NCBI GenBank assembly: GCA_963580285.1
Contig: CAUZLF010000224.1
Location: 1 to 64,000, forward strand
Length of the DNA: 64,000 nucleotides
Direction of reading: 5' to 3'
From: Lucinisca nassula
Taxonomy: Eukaryota; Mollusca; Bivalvia; Lucinida; Lucinidae
Below the pieces are notes generated by a model, which saw nothing but the letters and a program-made list of their open reading frames with translations, had not been told where the DNA came from and searched no databases. Positions within the stretch are counted from its first letter, which is position 1; each line of letters begins with the position of its first letter. Below are positions 1 to 11,600 of the stretch, one piece after another. Made by a program: the position numbers and the translations under genes.

Positions 1-772
1 GAAACAATGTCGGAAGATTCATTAAAATGATCAATTGATAACTCTTCTTCACATAAATTATGGAATAATTCCCAGTCGGCTTTATTCATTTTCCACTTCT
101 GGTTACAGTCCTCATCTGGTTCGTTTACGCTCTCAATTATAACAGGGAAGTGATCACTTCCGCACTGATCGTCATGAACAGACCAGTCATAGTCTAAGAA
201 GAGAGATGGGTGACACAAAGAGAGATCTAAAGAAGATAAATGACCTGTCGCAGGGTGAAGATAAGTTAAAGATTTATCATTCATCAAGCAAAGATTATTC
301 TGTGCAATAAAATCTTCAATAAGTAGTTGTTATCTTTACAACCCCATAGAACGTTGTGACCATTGAAGTCGCCAACTAAAAGGTATGGCGACGGAAGTTG
401 ATCCAGCAATAGTTGAAGATGTCCGGGCTCTAAAGAAAACGAAGGTGGTATATATACAGAACAAATTGTAGTTTCTTTATCAAGAGAAACCGATACTGCT
501 ACAGCTTGCAGATCTGTTTTTAATTTGATCTCTCTTTGTGGTAAACAAGATTTTACAAGAATTGAACTGCCACCAGATGGTCTGTTTCCAGCAGAATCGA
601 TATAGTTATATATATTGAAACCTCTGAGATCGATTTTCTCATCAGCTTTTAAAAACGTTTCTTGTAAACAAAAGACCGATGGGTTTAATAAAGAAAGAAG
701 TAATAAGAGTTCATTATAATTTGATTTAAGACCTCGACAATTCCACTGTATTATTTTGTGTTTTAAATCCAT
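1..772 (-). pseudogene. LINE copy A ORF2, endonuclease domain (broken)
   Basis: Begins at the ATG at 772 with the family start MDLKHKIIQWNCRG, an APE-type endonuclease domain (QETF glutamate, GDFNGHN). About 10 nt are missing near 327 compared with intact copies, which shifts the frame after the GDFNGHN motif; the remainder to position 1 is recognisable in another frame. The protein would nick target DNA for reverse transcription in an intact element; here it cannot be made whole. Confidence 0.85.
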
Positions 773-802
773 TTTAAGGAGAGATTTTCCTAAGACTAGA
801 AA

Positions 803-2133
803 CTATGTTGGATGTGTTATTGGTGATATAGATCTGTTATTACCACCCTTTGGTGTTGGTGACCTTGATCTGTTATTACTATTTCGTTGTGTTGGAGATT
901 CAGATAACTCCATATCACTGTCACTCAAACATGCGAATCTATTTTGGTTTTTTAAGTTGTCTCTTGAGCATTTGCGTTGTCTGTCCGATGTAATGTGTTT
1001 TTGAGATTGTAGTTTTTGAGATTGTTGTTTTTGCTGTTGTTTTTTTAAATCATTTTTCATCATTTCCAAAGTAGAGTTTTTCAAAATTTTGTCTGATTTT
1101 TTTTCTTGTATTGGCTGTGGTGAAGGTGTTACTGTCTGAATTTTGGTACTGTTGGTTTGATCTTCAGTCTTGCTTTTAGTTTTCCATTTCTGTAAAGGTT
1201 CAAGCCCAGGAATCAGATCAGTTTGAGTGACAGCATCAGCAACAGGTACCTTTTTAACAGGTGCCTGTGCGATGCTAGCGTAACTTACTCCGGGAATCGG
1301 GGTAGGTGACTCAACAATTTTACGCGCTTCTGGAAAGGAGACGTTTCTAGTGAATTTAACTCTAAGGATTTCTTTTTCTTGATGCCAAATTTGACATTCT
1401 TTAGAGTTAGCGCTGTGATTTCCTCCACAATTCACACAGTGTGGGTCATTTCGACAGTTTTGTTCTGTGTGATTGGCTGGTTTGCCACATGTTGCGCAGA
1501 GAGGGTCTTTGGTGCACCGATTTTCGTGGTGACCATATTTCTGGCAATTGTGGCATCGCAGCGGATTTGGTATATAAATCTCAACGTTAACTCTAAAGTA
1601 CGCTACTTTGATGGTTTTTGGCAAAACTGGCGTGTTAAAGGTAAAAACAAAGGTGTTCGTATCTTTTAACTGACCGTTAAGTTTAGTTTTGAATCGTTTA
1701 ATTGCAGTTACTCCTTGAGATCTAGTGCCATCGAGAATCTCCTCCTCGCTGCAATTCCTCAAATCAGGGCAACGGATTACCCCTTTTGAGGTATTCAGCG
1801 AGGTATGTGGAAATACTCGCACTTTCATGTCATGAAAGGTAGCTGTGCGAAGGAGATTCTCAGCATGTGCTTTTTTGTGACCTCAATGAGTAACTGGTTT
1901 GATCTGTACAATTTTTTTATTGTTTTTGGTTCGCCAGCTAATCCACAAATTAATTTTTGAATAATGAAAGGTGAGAGTGCCGAAATGCTTCTATTTTCTT
2001 CTGTACTTTCTATTATCAGAAAGCGCGGAAATTGTTGAGTCGTGTTGTCGTTCGTTCCGTTGTTTTCTCTGTCATCATCCGTTAAATCGTTGTCATGTGT
2101 GTCTTCGTTAGGTTTTTTCCGTTTGGAAGCCAT
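803..2133 (-). pseudogene. LINE copy A ORF1 (gag-like, CCHC), one frameshift
   Basis: ORF1 starts at the ATG at 2133 (MASKRKKPNED). The N-terminal part holds the family block PRFL.I followed by ISALSPFI; the C-terminal part holds zinc knuckles (CHNCQKYGHHENRC, CATCGKP...C, CVNCGGNHSANSKEC) and the Ser/Arg-rich tail SRSPTPKGG. The two parts are in different frames because a T-run at 1871-1876 (A-run in the coding strand) is one base short. ORF1 proteins of this class bind the element RNA to form the ribonucleoprotein. It differs strongly from other copies in the linker after the knuckles, marking a separate subfamily. Confidence 0.85.
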
Positions 2134-2678
2134 GATTAAAATTTTTCTTGTTTCATCTTCTGTGTTCTCCGCCCACCGTGGAGCCCTACAAGGGAACACT
2201 TTCAGTGAGTGGGTTTCCTACCTCACAAGTGTTAGAGATACACAGAAAATATACTCGTACGAGCAAAAAGCTGCACGATTGGTCCGTTTAGCCGCCGCCT
2301 TCTAGAAATGGAAAGGTTGGGAAAAGACTTTATGAGCAAACGGTGTGTATTCAGGTTGATACAAAAGACAAGGAAGAGAAAGAAAAAGGTTATTTCTAGG
2401 GCTTGGCACGACCAGCCGATTGACCGTGCCGGACCGCACGACCGCCCGTCTAACCGAAATCCAGGCCAAAGAGGTGTGTTGGGCATCTAAAGCACTCAAC
2501 TCCAGATAACCCTCAACCCCCAGGACCCCTTCATCCGGGTTACGGGACGCCACCCACGGCAAACGGGTGGTACTTCCTTTAGCTCTTCCCAGTGGGCACA
2601 TTGACCACAGCAGCAACGTGCCCAGTGGGAATTGAGCCCCCAGGGCCACGGCAAGGCAGGAAGTCTAATACCTGGGGG

Positions 2679-3999
2679 TTCAACAAGTTCGGATATGTTA
2701 AAAGGCTTGCTGTATTTTTCGTGATTAAGGGATTTAAAGTTTAGATTTCTTTTTTCTTGGTCCTTTTTGAAATTTCTAAAAGAGTCAGAATAATTACGCG
2801 ATGATGAATTTCTCAAGAATGTGCTCCCAAGAGTATCTGAAATATCTTTTTTTGTTGAAGCTATTGTGTCATATTCGGTATTTAAATGTGTAAAACTAGC
2901 GGGCTTTGTTTTTCCTGAAAGTTTTCTTACCATATCCCAAACCTTTATAATGGGGGTTTTGTAGTTCAATTTTGAAACATATTCCCTCCATGACTTTCGT
3001 TTTGAAGCTCGGATTGTTCGCCGAGCTTTAGCTCTAAAAACTTTTACTTCGTTTAGCTTTTCTGAAGTAGGATTTTTGCAGAACTTAATTAGAGCCTGTT
3101 TACGCTTTTTAATAGCTTCTTTACAGTCATTATTAAACCAAGGCTTGCTTTCTTAGTATTTGTGGAGGTCTTTGGAATGCATTGTTCTGATATATTAATA
3201 AGTGTATCTGTGAAATCAGAAACAATGTCGGATGATTCATTTAAGTGATCAACTGATAACTCTTCTTCACATAAATTATGGAATAATTCCCAGTCGGCTT
3301 TATTCATTTTCCATTTCTGGTTACAGTCCTCATCTGGTTCGTTTACGCTCTCAATTTTAACAGGGAAGTGATCACTTCCGCACTGATCATCATGAACAGA
3401 CCAGTCATAGTCCAAAAAGAGAGATGGGTGACACAAAGAGAGATCTAAAGAAGACAAATGACCTGTCGCAGGGTGAAGGTAAGTATAAGATTTATCATTC
3501 ATCAAGCAAAGATCGCTTTTTGCAATAAAATCCTCAATAAGTGCTCCTCTGTTATTGATATCTTTACAGCCCCATAGAATATTGTGACCATTGAAGTCGC
3601 CAACTATAGATATGGCGATGGAAGTTGACTCAGCAATGAGTCAAGGTGTTCGGGCTTTAAAAAAAATGAGGGCGGGATATATAGAGAGCAAATTGTAGTT
3701 TCTTTATCCAAAGAAACCGATACTGCTACAGCTTGTAGGTCTGTTTTTAATTTGATCTCTCTTTGTGGTAAACTTGATTTCACAAAAATTGAACTGCCAC
3801 CAGATGGTTTGTTACCATCAGAATAGATATAGTTGTATGTATTGAAACCCTTGACATCAATGTTGTCATCAGTTTTTAAAAAAGTTTCTTGCAAACAAAA
3901 AACCGATGGGTTTAATAACGAAATAAGTAATAAGAGTTCATTATAATTTGATTTAAGACCCCGGCAATTCCATTGTATTATTTTGTGTTTTAAATCCAT
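2679..3999 (-). pseudogene. LINE copy B ORF2, N-terminal third (broken)
   Basis: Starts at the ATG at 3999 (MDLKHKIIQW). The endonuclease domain is interrupted near 3606, where a base missing from a T-run gives a stop just before the GDFNGHN motif. It continues in shifted frames through SDHFPV (near 3375) and the linker region, and ends at the copy A insertion. It is non-functional. Confidence 0.85.
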
Positions 4000-4024
4000 T
4001 TTATGAAGAGATTAAGTCTAGAAA

Positions 4025-5281
4025 CTATTTTGGAGCTGCAATTGGTGATATAGATCTGCTACCACCAGCTCGCGGTGTTGCTGACCTCGATCTGTTATTG
4101 CGGCTTGGTGATGATGGAGTTTCAGCGAACTCCATATCACTGTCACTCAAAGATCCGAATCTGTTCTGGAATTTTATATTGTCTCTTTCCATTTTACGTT
4201 GTCTGTCTGTCTGTTTTTGAGACAATTTATGTTTTTTGATCGGATCTTCCGATCCCTTATTAGTTCGACCTGAGTCGAGTTTCTCTTTTGCATGCGGCAC
4301 TGGCTTCGGTACGGTCGCTGTCGACCGATCCGAAGCAACCTGGATTGCGCCATTTGATAAATTGGTTGAAGTTTGTGGTGCTGGAGTGGATTTACTCCAT
4401 GCACCAGATTTTTTCAGTTCAGCTATACATGATTCAACAGTCTGTGTTCCGGAGCTGGTACATTTTACACTAGCAACCTTTGTGATGCTGGCGTAACTGG
4501 TGGTTGATGATGTATGTCGCTCTTCAACAATTTTCCGAGCTTCTGGGAAGGATAACGATTGTTGGTACTTAACTGTGAGTATTTCTTTTTCTTTTTTCCA
4601 AGCTGGACAGTCTCGAGAAAAAACAGCATGTTGTTCACCACAATTGACGCATTTGGCCTCATTCTTACATTGCTGATGGTTATCGACATGTTTGTCTTCA
4701 CCACAATTTGCACAGAGGGATTTTTTCTGACATTTGGTATCGTGGTGACCAAACACCTGACAGTTGTAACATCTGAGAGGGTTCGGAATGTATACCTCTA
4801 CATTCACAGAAAGATATGCTACTTTGATTTTCTGTGGTAGAACTGGTGTGTTAAATGTCAAAACATAAGTGCTTGTCGATTTAAGCACACCACTTCTACG
4901 AACTATGATGTTACGAACACCAATAACGCCTTGATCCCTGAGATTGTCAAGAATCTCTTGCTCGCTGCATGGACGTAGTTCCGGACTGCGAATGACACCT
5001 TTTGATGAATTAAGTGTATTGTGTAAAGAGATCTTGACTTTGAGATCAAATAACTTTTTGGTGCTGAGCAGGTTTTTGACATGCTTTTCTTTCTCGACTT
5101 CCAAGAGGAGATCACCGGATCTAAGCTTTTTAATACTCTTTGGATGTCCAGCTATGGATTGGATGCTTTTCTCGATGACAAAAGGAGATAAGCTTGATAC
5201 ATTACGTGAGTCATCCAATGATGTAATAACCAGAAAACGCGGAGAATTAGAAGGCTTTGGAACAGAAGACTGCTGAATCAT
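4025..5281 (-). pseudogene. LINE copy B ORF1, start region disrupted
   Basis: A 418-residue open frame from the first in-frame ATG (5281). It contains the family blocks PRFLVITSLDD and SSLSPFVIEKS, three CCHC-type knuckles (CYNCQVFGHHDTKC, CANCGED..H..C, CVNCGEQHAVFSRDC) and the basic/Ser-rich tail SRSATPRAGGSRS. The natural start, judged from other copies, would lie near 5340 (ATG GCG AAT), but a frame change between 5282 and 5340 disconnects it. It is followed 25 nt later by ORF2. Confidence 0.82.
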
Positions 5282-5901
5282 ATCACTAGAGTCATCTGAC
5301 TCTTCGTTTCGTTGACGTTAGTTGTGTTATTATTCGCCATGAGGAGAATATCCTAGTTTCGTCTCAAGTGCTCTCCGCCCTCCTTGAAGCCCTACAAGGG
5401 AACACCATAAATGGAGTGGTTATCCGACTCGCAGGTGTTAGAGATACACGTGAGATATACTCGCATAAACAAAATGCCTACACGATTGGTCCGTTTGGCC
5501 AGCGCCTTCTAGAGATAAAAAGATAGAAAAGGGTAAGGTAAATGGGCATATGGTTGGTATCAGGAAAGATACAAAAAGAGTTGAAGAGAAAGCAAAGCGG
5601 TATCTCTAGGGCTCGGCGCGACCAGCCGATTGACCGTGCCGGACCGCACGGCCACCCGTCTACACCGAAAAGCCAGGCCAAAGAGGCGTGTTGGGTACCT
5701 GAAGCACCGCCACCTCAGGTAACCCTCAACCTCCAGGATCCCTTCTTCCGGCTTACAGGACGCCACCCACGGCAAACGGGTGGTACTTCCTTTAGCTCTT
5801 CCCAGTGGGCACAGAGACCACAGCGGCAATGTGCCCAGTGGGAATTGAGCCCCCAGGGCCACGACAAGGCAGGAAGTCTAATACCTGGGGGCCAATATTC
5901 T

Positions 5902-6203
5902 AATGCCCCCGCCAATCGGGGCTTGAGGAAATATATGGGCTGCATGATGCTTCCACGCAGAGCTGAATCCGACCCGCACACGAGTACTGGCAAACCGCTT
6001 AGAGGATCTAAGCCTGCCCAGGCAAAGCAGTGCGCACGAGTCGGACCACCTATGCTTATAAACCCTATTGGTTTCATTGAGTGACAGGGCTTAAGAAGTC
6101 ATTTCATCTCAACGTCGAGTAAAAGTCCCACAAAATTGGAAGCAACGTCTCAAAAATGACCTTTACAGTGTTGACGGGACGTTAAACCTCAAATCAAACA
6201 AAT
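5902..6203 (+). repeat. SINE-like interspersed repeat R3, copy 1
   Basis: About 300 bp recurring in reverse orientation at 51971-52250 and 53061-53342. Shared landmarks are the GCCTGCCCAGGCAAA block, AACCCTATT, AAATGAC and the tail GACGTTAAACCTCAAATC followed by A-rich sequence. It has no coding capacity. The tail resembles the 3' end of the LINE family here, so LINE-driven spread is plausible. I do not recognise a tRNA head. Confidence 0.7.
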
Positions 6204-6285
6204 ATCCATTATTCTAACACAGCGCGCCTATAAAGGCAATGAAAAATAAATGTTTTATTCTACAACAAATCACGGCAAGGAAGAG

Positions 6286-6529
6286 TGACGTCATTAAAAA
6301 CTGCAACTTTATGACGTTTCTAGTCGATTTCCTTGACGTTATACGGTGTGACGTCATATTCTCGCCTCGAAAACGTTAGAAAAGGATATAAATGCATGTG
6401 TTTCACACAATAATTTTAGCGAGAATTCTTCTAACAATGGCGAAAAGTAGTGAGATTTTGAAGGAAACAGCAGCATTATTGCCGATTTTTAGCCTGTTAG
6501 AATCGAAACAGATCAGCTCTAGTTTGTGA
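6286..6529 (+). promoter_or_regulatory. Promoter-like region: two CRE sites, TATA box, short ORF
   Basis: Two perfect TGACGTCA palindromes (6286-6293 and 6349-6356, 63 bp apart) precede a TATAAA at 6387-6392. An ATG in good context (AACAATGG, 6437) opens a 30-codon frame beginning MAKSSEILKE and ending at 6529, partly inside the adjacent foldback. The order CRE-CRE-TATA-ATG fits a genuine polymerase II promoter with a truncated first exon, or the regulatory end of an unidentified mobile element. No transcript evidence is available. Confidence 0.4.
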
Positions 6530-6665
6530 TTTGTTGAGTAATAAATCACACTTTGTAGGTCAGTTGTAAGTAGACAAATCACGCGCGCGCGCTCGTGATT
6601 TGACTACTTTACAACTGACCTCCACTGAACTGTGATTTATTAGTTAACAAATCACAGTTAGAGCT
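6515..6665. repeat. 151-bp foldback (MITE-like) with CG-rich loop
   Basis: The sequence reads AGCTCTA...TAGAGCT at its ends and is nearly self-complementary across about 70-bp arms. The repeated words are TTTGTGATTTGTT / AACAAATCACA and GGTCAGTTGTAA / TTACAACTGACC, around a short CGCGCGCGC centre. This is typical of small non-autonomous inverted-repeat elements. No coding sequence. Confidence 0.75.
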
Positions 6666-6693
6666 AATTTATTTCTTAAATATATGCATCATA

Positions 6694-7108
6694 TATTAGA
6701 AACAAGAGGGCCATGATGGCCCTGAATCGCTCACCTGAATCCAAGATGTTTCAAAGCTTTTGGAAATGAAGGATTCATTGCTTTAAGGATATGTGAACCA
6801 AAGACTTTTAGGCTATTTTTCATTGTAGTGGAATTTGAAGGTTTTTCTATTTTTAGCGCTGGTGTCCATTATGTTTAACAGAGCGGTCAGTTTAGGCAAT
6901 TTTGAAAGAGGGTCACTCAAGGAACATTCCTGGGAATTTATTTTCAAATCGGGCCATTTGCCTAGGAGGAGATGTCATTTAAAGGTTTTTCTTTTTTTAG
7001 CTCAGGCGGCCAATTTATTTAACAGAGCGGAACGATTTAGGCAATTTTGAAAGAGGGTCACTCAAGGAACATTCCTGTGAAATTATTTTCGAATCGGGCC
7101 ATTTGCGT
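6694..7108 (+). repeat. Interspersed repeat with GGGCCATGATGGCCC palindrome and two tandem units
   Basis: A short palindrome GGGCCATGATGGCCC (6708-6722) leads into two tandem units starting at 6838 and 6982 (period about 144 bp). Each unit carries AAGGTTTTTCT, ATTTAACAGAGCGG, TTTAGGCAATTTTGAAAG, AGGAACATTCCTG and AATCGGGCCATTTG. I recall this palindromic lead-in from bivalve genomes; that is recognition, not a database result. Confidence 0.55.
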
Positions 7109-7659
7109 CTAATCAGGGTATACACTGTTTGCATTAGGAACAAGAACCGAAGGGTATACCGAAAAAATCAAAGTTCACGGCCATTTTACTCAACCTGCGC
7201 GATGAGTCAATCGGCCAGTGCTGCCGATGCTTTGATTTCTTTACCCTCAAATCCGCCCACCCGTGAGATTCACGACTGCACTCTTCCATCAATGAAGCCC
7301 ATTCTACTAAATATGGCGTCTAGCTCAATGGTTAGCAATATATATCCTGATAAGATCGTTCAGAGCCATCACATTAGGATTTACACTGTTTGCATAAGTA
7401 TCTGTACCGGGTTTAAGGGTTGTAAGGGATTACCTTTCTTGTTGTTCCGAGAGGCAAGCTTATTATTACGATGTAACATGGACTGGAATCAAAAGGGATA
7501 ATTTCAAACGGTAGATTGTACATTCTATTGGGAATATTGTCATCTATTTCAAACAAACATAGACATTCCGTCATATATTTAAAAAACTGAATTTTAATTC
7601 TTATACCATTCCAAAATAAAACCCCAGAACTGTACTGCAATCAAAACAATCACTAATAA
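7109..7659. other. Unassigned AT-moderate sequence
   Basis: The only internal structure seen is a weak pair of similar words, TACACTGTTTGCAT, at about 7120 and 7383. The open frames across it are short and resemble nothing I know. I see no gene here. Confidence 0.4.
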
Positions 7660-8475
7660 ATAGAAGTAAAGGCGATGATCAGGAATCGATACAATTAACC
7701 CACAACTCCCATGAAAAGAAACACAAACATGAAATAACTAGGCCCTAATGGAAACACCAATAGTGGAAAGCCAAATGGACAGTCACTTTCCCACAAAATG
7801 GCCAATTGGCTACCCCCCCCCCCCCTCCCAAATACAAACGATACAAATGCTCAAAGATAAACCAAAATGCTCAAAGATAAACCATAACAAAAAGTAAACC
7901 GCGAGAAAAGAACCGCATTGGAACGGTCAGTGAAAAGAATGCCACTGCGGGGCTTAAATGTCGCAATCCTCGCCCTTACTTCTGTCACGGTTTAGACAAA
8001 TACACCACAGAACAACTGAAATATTAACCAACGGACGAATACCGGTTGGCCCGCTGTGAACCTGTGAACAAGGACAATCAGCTATCCAAAACCAGAACGA
8101 CACCGGCAACATACACATGCAGATGAAGTATAAGAACAATAATCCACAACAGAAGAACCGCCTTGGAACGGCCAGTGAAAACATATTTCACCGGGGGGGG
8201 GGGGGGTTAAATCGATTTTACGCGGCCGCAATCCTCGCCCTTATTGACAAATACTTTTTTCAGTCCGCATGAATGCAAATCTCCGAAATCCCCAAAATCA
8301 AACAACCACAGAGATGAAACAACAGCATGAAGAAACTGAAATGCTGGAGCAAAAGAAAACCTACAGTTAGACTCCGATTGGCCCGACCAGAGACAGAGCA
8401 TCAAGCGGTATACAAGCATTACATAATATTCAATTCTCTCTACTTCTCAGTAAGACTTTACGTTGGAACCGTCAT
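7660..8475 (-). mobile_element. RT-X retroelement copy 1, 3' UTR part
   Basis: Homologous, in reverse, to 42811-43373, the 3' untranslated part of RT-X copy 2; both share words such as ATCAGGAAT.GATACAATTAA and the ending TAGAAGTAAA. Low-complexity C and G runs (about 7806-7829 and 8194-8207) are local expansions. LINE copy C is inserted exactly at 8475/14241, splitting this copy close to its ORF stop. It continues at 14255. Confidence 0.7.
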
Positions 8476-8629
8476 GATGATGATGATGATGATGATTTCG
8501 TGTTTAACGACGCGTCAACCCTCTTGGTGGGTCATAAGCGTCAAACGGTTAATGGTTAAACGGCAAGAATAATTATGATGATATTAAAAGTAAAAAGTCA
8601 GAATGATAATATATAAAAATCTGAAACAG
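8476..8629 (-). promoter_or_regulatory. LINE 3' UTR with terminal hairpin and (ATC)n tail
   Basis: After the ORF2 stop come about 150 nt ending, in the element sense, with ATGACCCACCAAGAGGGTTG, the palindrome GACGCGTC, then GTTAAACACGAAATC and ATC repeats. GACCC and GGGTT can pair into a short hairpin. It is conserved in every 3' end in the window (15317, 18626, 20447, 44449, 54053, 63091). I-type LINEs recognise a short 3' structure and often end in trinucleotide repeats, so this is the likely reverse transcriptase recognition site. Confidence 0.7.
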
Positions 8630-11600
8630 TTAAATCTTATGAAAAAGACCAATTTCTTTTAAGAATAAAATAATATTATCAACAGGTACATCTCGAAACA
8701 GTTGTTGCAAAGTGTCAGCTTTGAAATATAAAATACGTGAGGGTGAAAAGTCAACACAGTCAATTAAGATATGTTTCACAGTGAATGGCTGATCACAGCC
8801 TACACAAGAAGGCTGATCATCACCATTAAAAATATAAGAATGAGTAGCTCTAGTATGGCCGATGCGCAGTCGTGTTAATACTACGTCCTCTTTTCTGGAA
8901 AACTGTGGAGGAGAGCATTTTGTACTAACGACAGGTTTAATGGCCTGGAGTTTGTTATTTATTGCACGGTCCCATTCGCCTTGCCATTCCGACAAGATGT
9001 ATCTGTTGATAAATGGTTTAAAATTATTAAAAGGAATTTTAAAAACAGATGGATCAAGATTGAGCGATTCCTTTGCTTTCTTGTCAGCACATTCATTGCC
9101 GACAATGCCAATATGGCTCGGAAGCCAACAAAACAAGATTTGGTGTGTTTTAGAAATTTCATGATGCCTTTCGATCAATTTTTGAATTTGAGGATTTTTA
9201 GATGACGAATGGTCTAAAGCCTTAAGCACAGAAAGTGAATCAGAAAATATAATTGCTTTTTGAATTGTTGAAGAACTGATAAAATCTAAAGCTAGGTCTA
9301 TTGCTTTGGCTTCAGCTGTAAAAATAGATGAACCATCTGGAAGGCGCATGGTTTTGTGCGTATCTTTAGAAACATACGCACAACCAACTTTATCTCCTTC
9401 TTTGGAACCATCAGTATAGACTTGCTGGTAATCATTGTAACGTGACTGCAGTACCTGAAAATTTTGTTTGAGAAGTATTGGATTTGATTCGGATTTTTTG
9501 CCATCATGTAAGTCGAACAGAATAGAAGGTTTTTTAATACACCAAGATGGAACTTCGGCCGTTTCATGTTTTTGAATATTTTTAAGGTCGATACCTGAAT
9601 TTTCTAGCAGTGGTAAAATACGTAATCCAAAAGGTTTGATTGCTGTGGGTTTTGTTTCATACTTATCTACAAATTGAGGTGGAAATGAAATTTTGGATGC
9701 CGGGTTAGATGGATTTGCAGCAAGTCTAATAGCATACTGAAGAGAAAGTTTCTCTCTGCGCGAGGTTAAAGATGGTTCACCTGCTTCTACATAAAGGCTT
9801 AATACGGGAGAAGTACGGAAGGCTCCCATGGCCAGACGAAGGCCTTGGTGATGGATAGTATCCAAGGATTTTAAATAGGACTTTCTGGCAGAACCATAAA
9901 CAACAGACCCATAATCTAATTTAGATCTTATTAAAGACCGGTAAAGATGTAATAAAGTATACCGATCTGCTCCCCAACTTGTATGAGCTAAAACTTTCAA
10001 AAGACTCAAAGCTTTTAAGCATTTCGCTTTAAGATATTTAATATGGGGAATAAAAGATAACTTTTGATCAAATATGACCCCAAGAAATTTGGCTTCTTCA
10101 ACAACAGGAATTTGTGATCCGTATAAAAACAGGGAAGGATGTTCGTGTTTCTTCCGTAGTTTACAAAAATGAACACACTGCGTTTTCGACTTGGAGAACT
10201 TGAAACCATTTTTATCAGTCCATTCTTCTATTCTTTTTAAATTTTGTTGTAACTTTCGTTCAATTGTTTTCATATTTTTTGAACGGTAACATATACAAAA
10301 ATCATCAACATACAATGAACAATCAGTTTTGTCGTCCAAACATTGTACAATATTGTTTATTTTGATGTTAAATAGCGTAGTTGAAAGAATACTACCCTGT
10401 GGGACACCCTGTTCTTGATCATAGAAATCTGACACGGTAGACCCCACACGCACCTGAAACATGCGCTCCCCTAAAAAGCTTTCAATAAAACTGGGAAGTT
10501 TTCCTCTTAAGCCAATGTTATGTAGATCTTTCAATATTCCATAACGCCATGTTGTATCATATGCTTTCTCCAAGTCGAAAAAGACAGCTACTACGTGTTC
10601 TTTGTTAATAAAAGCATCTCGTATAAATGTTTCTAGTCTTATTAAATTGTCATTGGTACTACGTTCCGAACGAAAGCCCGATTGATATTCTGAAATGAGG
10701 TTGTTGGACTCTAAGTACCAGACTAATCTCTTGTTTATCATTCTCTCCAATGTTTTACACAAACAACTTGTCAAAGCTATCGGACGATAATTTGTAGGTT
10801 CTGCATGATCTTTCCCTGGTTTCGGAATTGGTACAACTGTAGCTACACGCCAGCTCTCAGGACAGACCCCCGTTTCCCAAATATTATTAAAGATATCTAA
10901 AAGTGTTGTAAGAGAACTTTTTGGCAGATGCTTAAGCATCTGATAATGAATTTCATCGGGGCCGGTTGCCGTATCATGTGATATTTCAATGGCTTCAACG
11001 AGTTCGGATAAGTTAAAAGGTTTGTTGTATTCTTCGTGATTAAGGGATTTAAAGTTTAGATTTCTTTTCTCTTGGTCCTTTTTGAAATTTCTAAAAGTGT
11101 CAGAATAATTACGTGATGATGAATTTCTCAAGAATGTGTGCCCAAGAGTATCTGAAATATCTTTTTTTGTTGAAGCTATTGTGTCAAATTCAGTATTTAA
11201 ATGTGTAAAACTAGAAGACTTTGTTTTTCCTGAAATGTTTCGTACCATATCCCAAACCTTTTTAATGGGGGTTTTATAGTTCAATTTGGAGACATATTCT
11301 CTCCATGACTTTCGTTTGGAAGCTCGGATTGTTCGCCGAGCTTTAGCTCTAAAAACTTTTACGTCGTTGAGCTTTTCTGAAGTGGGATTTTTGCAGAACT
11401 TATTTAGAGCCTGTTTACGCTTTTTAATAGCTTCTTTACAGTCATTATTAAACCAAGGCTTGCTTTTCTTAGTATTTGTGGAGGTCTTTGGAATGCATTG
11501 TTCTGATATGTTAATAAGTGTATCTGTGAAATCAGAAACAATGTCGGATGATTCATTAAAATGATCAATTGATAACTCTTCTTCACATAAATTATGGAAT

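Larger units (their letters stand above)
1..2678 (-). mobile_element. LINE copy A (I/Nimb-like), 5' complete, 3' end outside window
   Basis: The element reads on the minus strand. Its 5' end (CCCCCAGGTATTAG at 2678) is the same as in copies B, C, E and G, followed by a 5' UTR of about 545 nt, ORF1 and the ORF2 start; the rest lies left of the window. It is clearly more divergent from the other copies than they are from each other. It sits inside ORF2 of copy B: the sequence just right of 2678 resumes copy B in the stretch corresponding to ORF2 residues near 440. It is an old, defective copy. Confidence 0.9.
2679..5891 (-). mobile_element. LINE copy B, 5' portion, target of copy A
   Basis: Minus-strand copy with a complete 5' end at 5891 (same CCCCCAGG terminus), 5' UTR about 5340-5891, ORF1 4025-5340 and the first third of ORF2. 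The remaining ORF2 should lie beyond copy A, left of the window. To its right is a different repeat, not LINE sequence. Confidence 0.88.

Noticed and set aside
7103..7501. 132-residue open frame
   Set aside because: No recognisable domain or start context, and it lies between repeats; length alone is not enough in this sequence.
8862..9164. Recurring 100-residue open frame opposite ORF2 (also in copies D, E, F and H)
   Set aside because: It is a shadow of the RNase H/C-terminal coding region of ORF2, and follows it wherever a copy exists.
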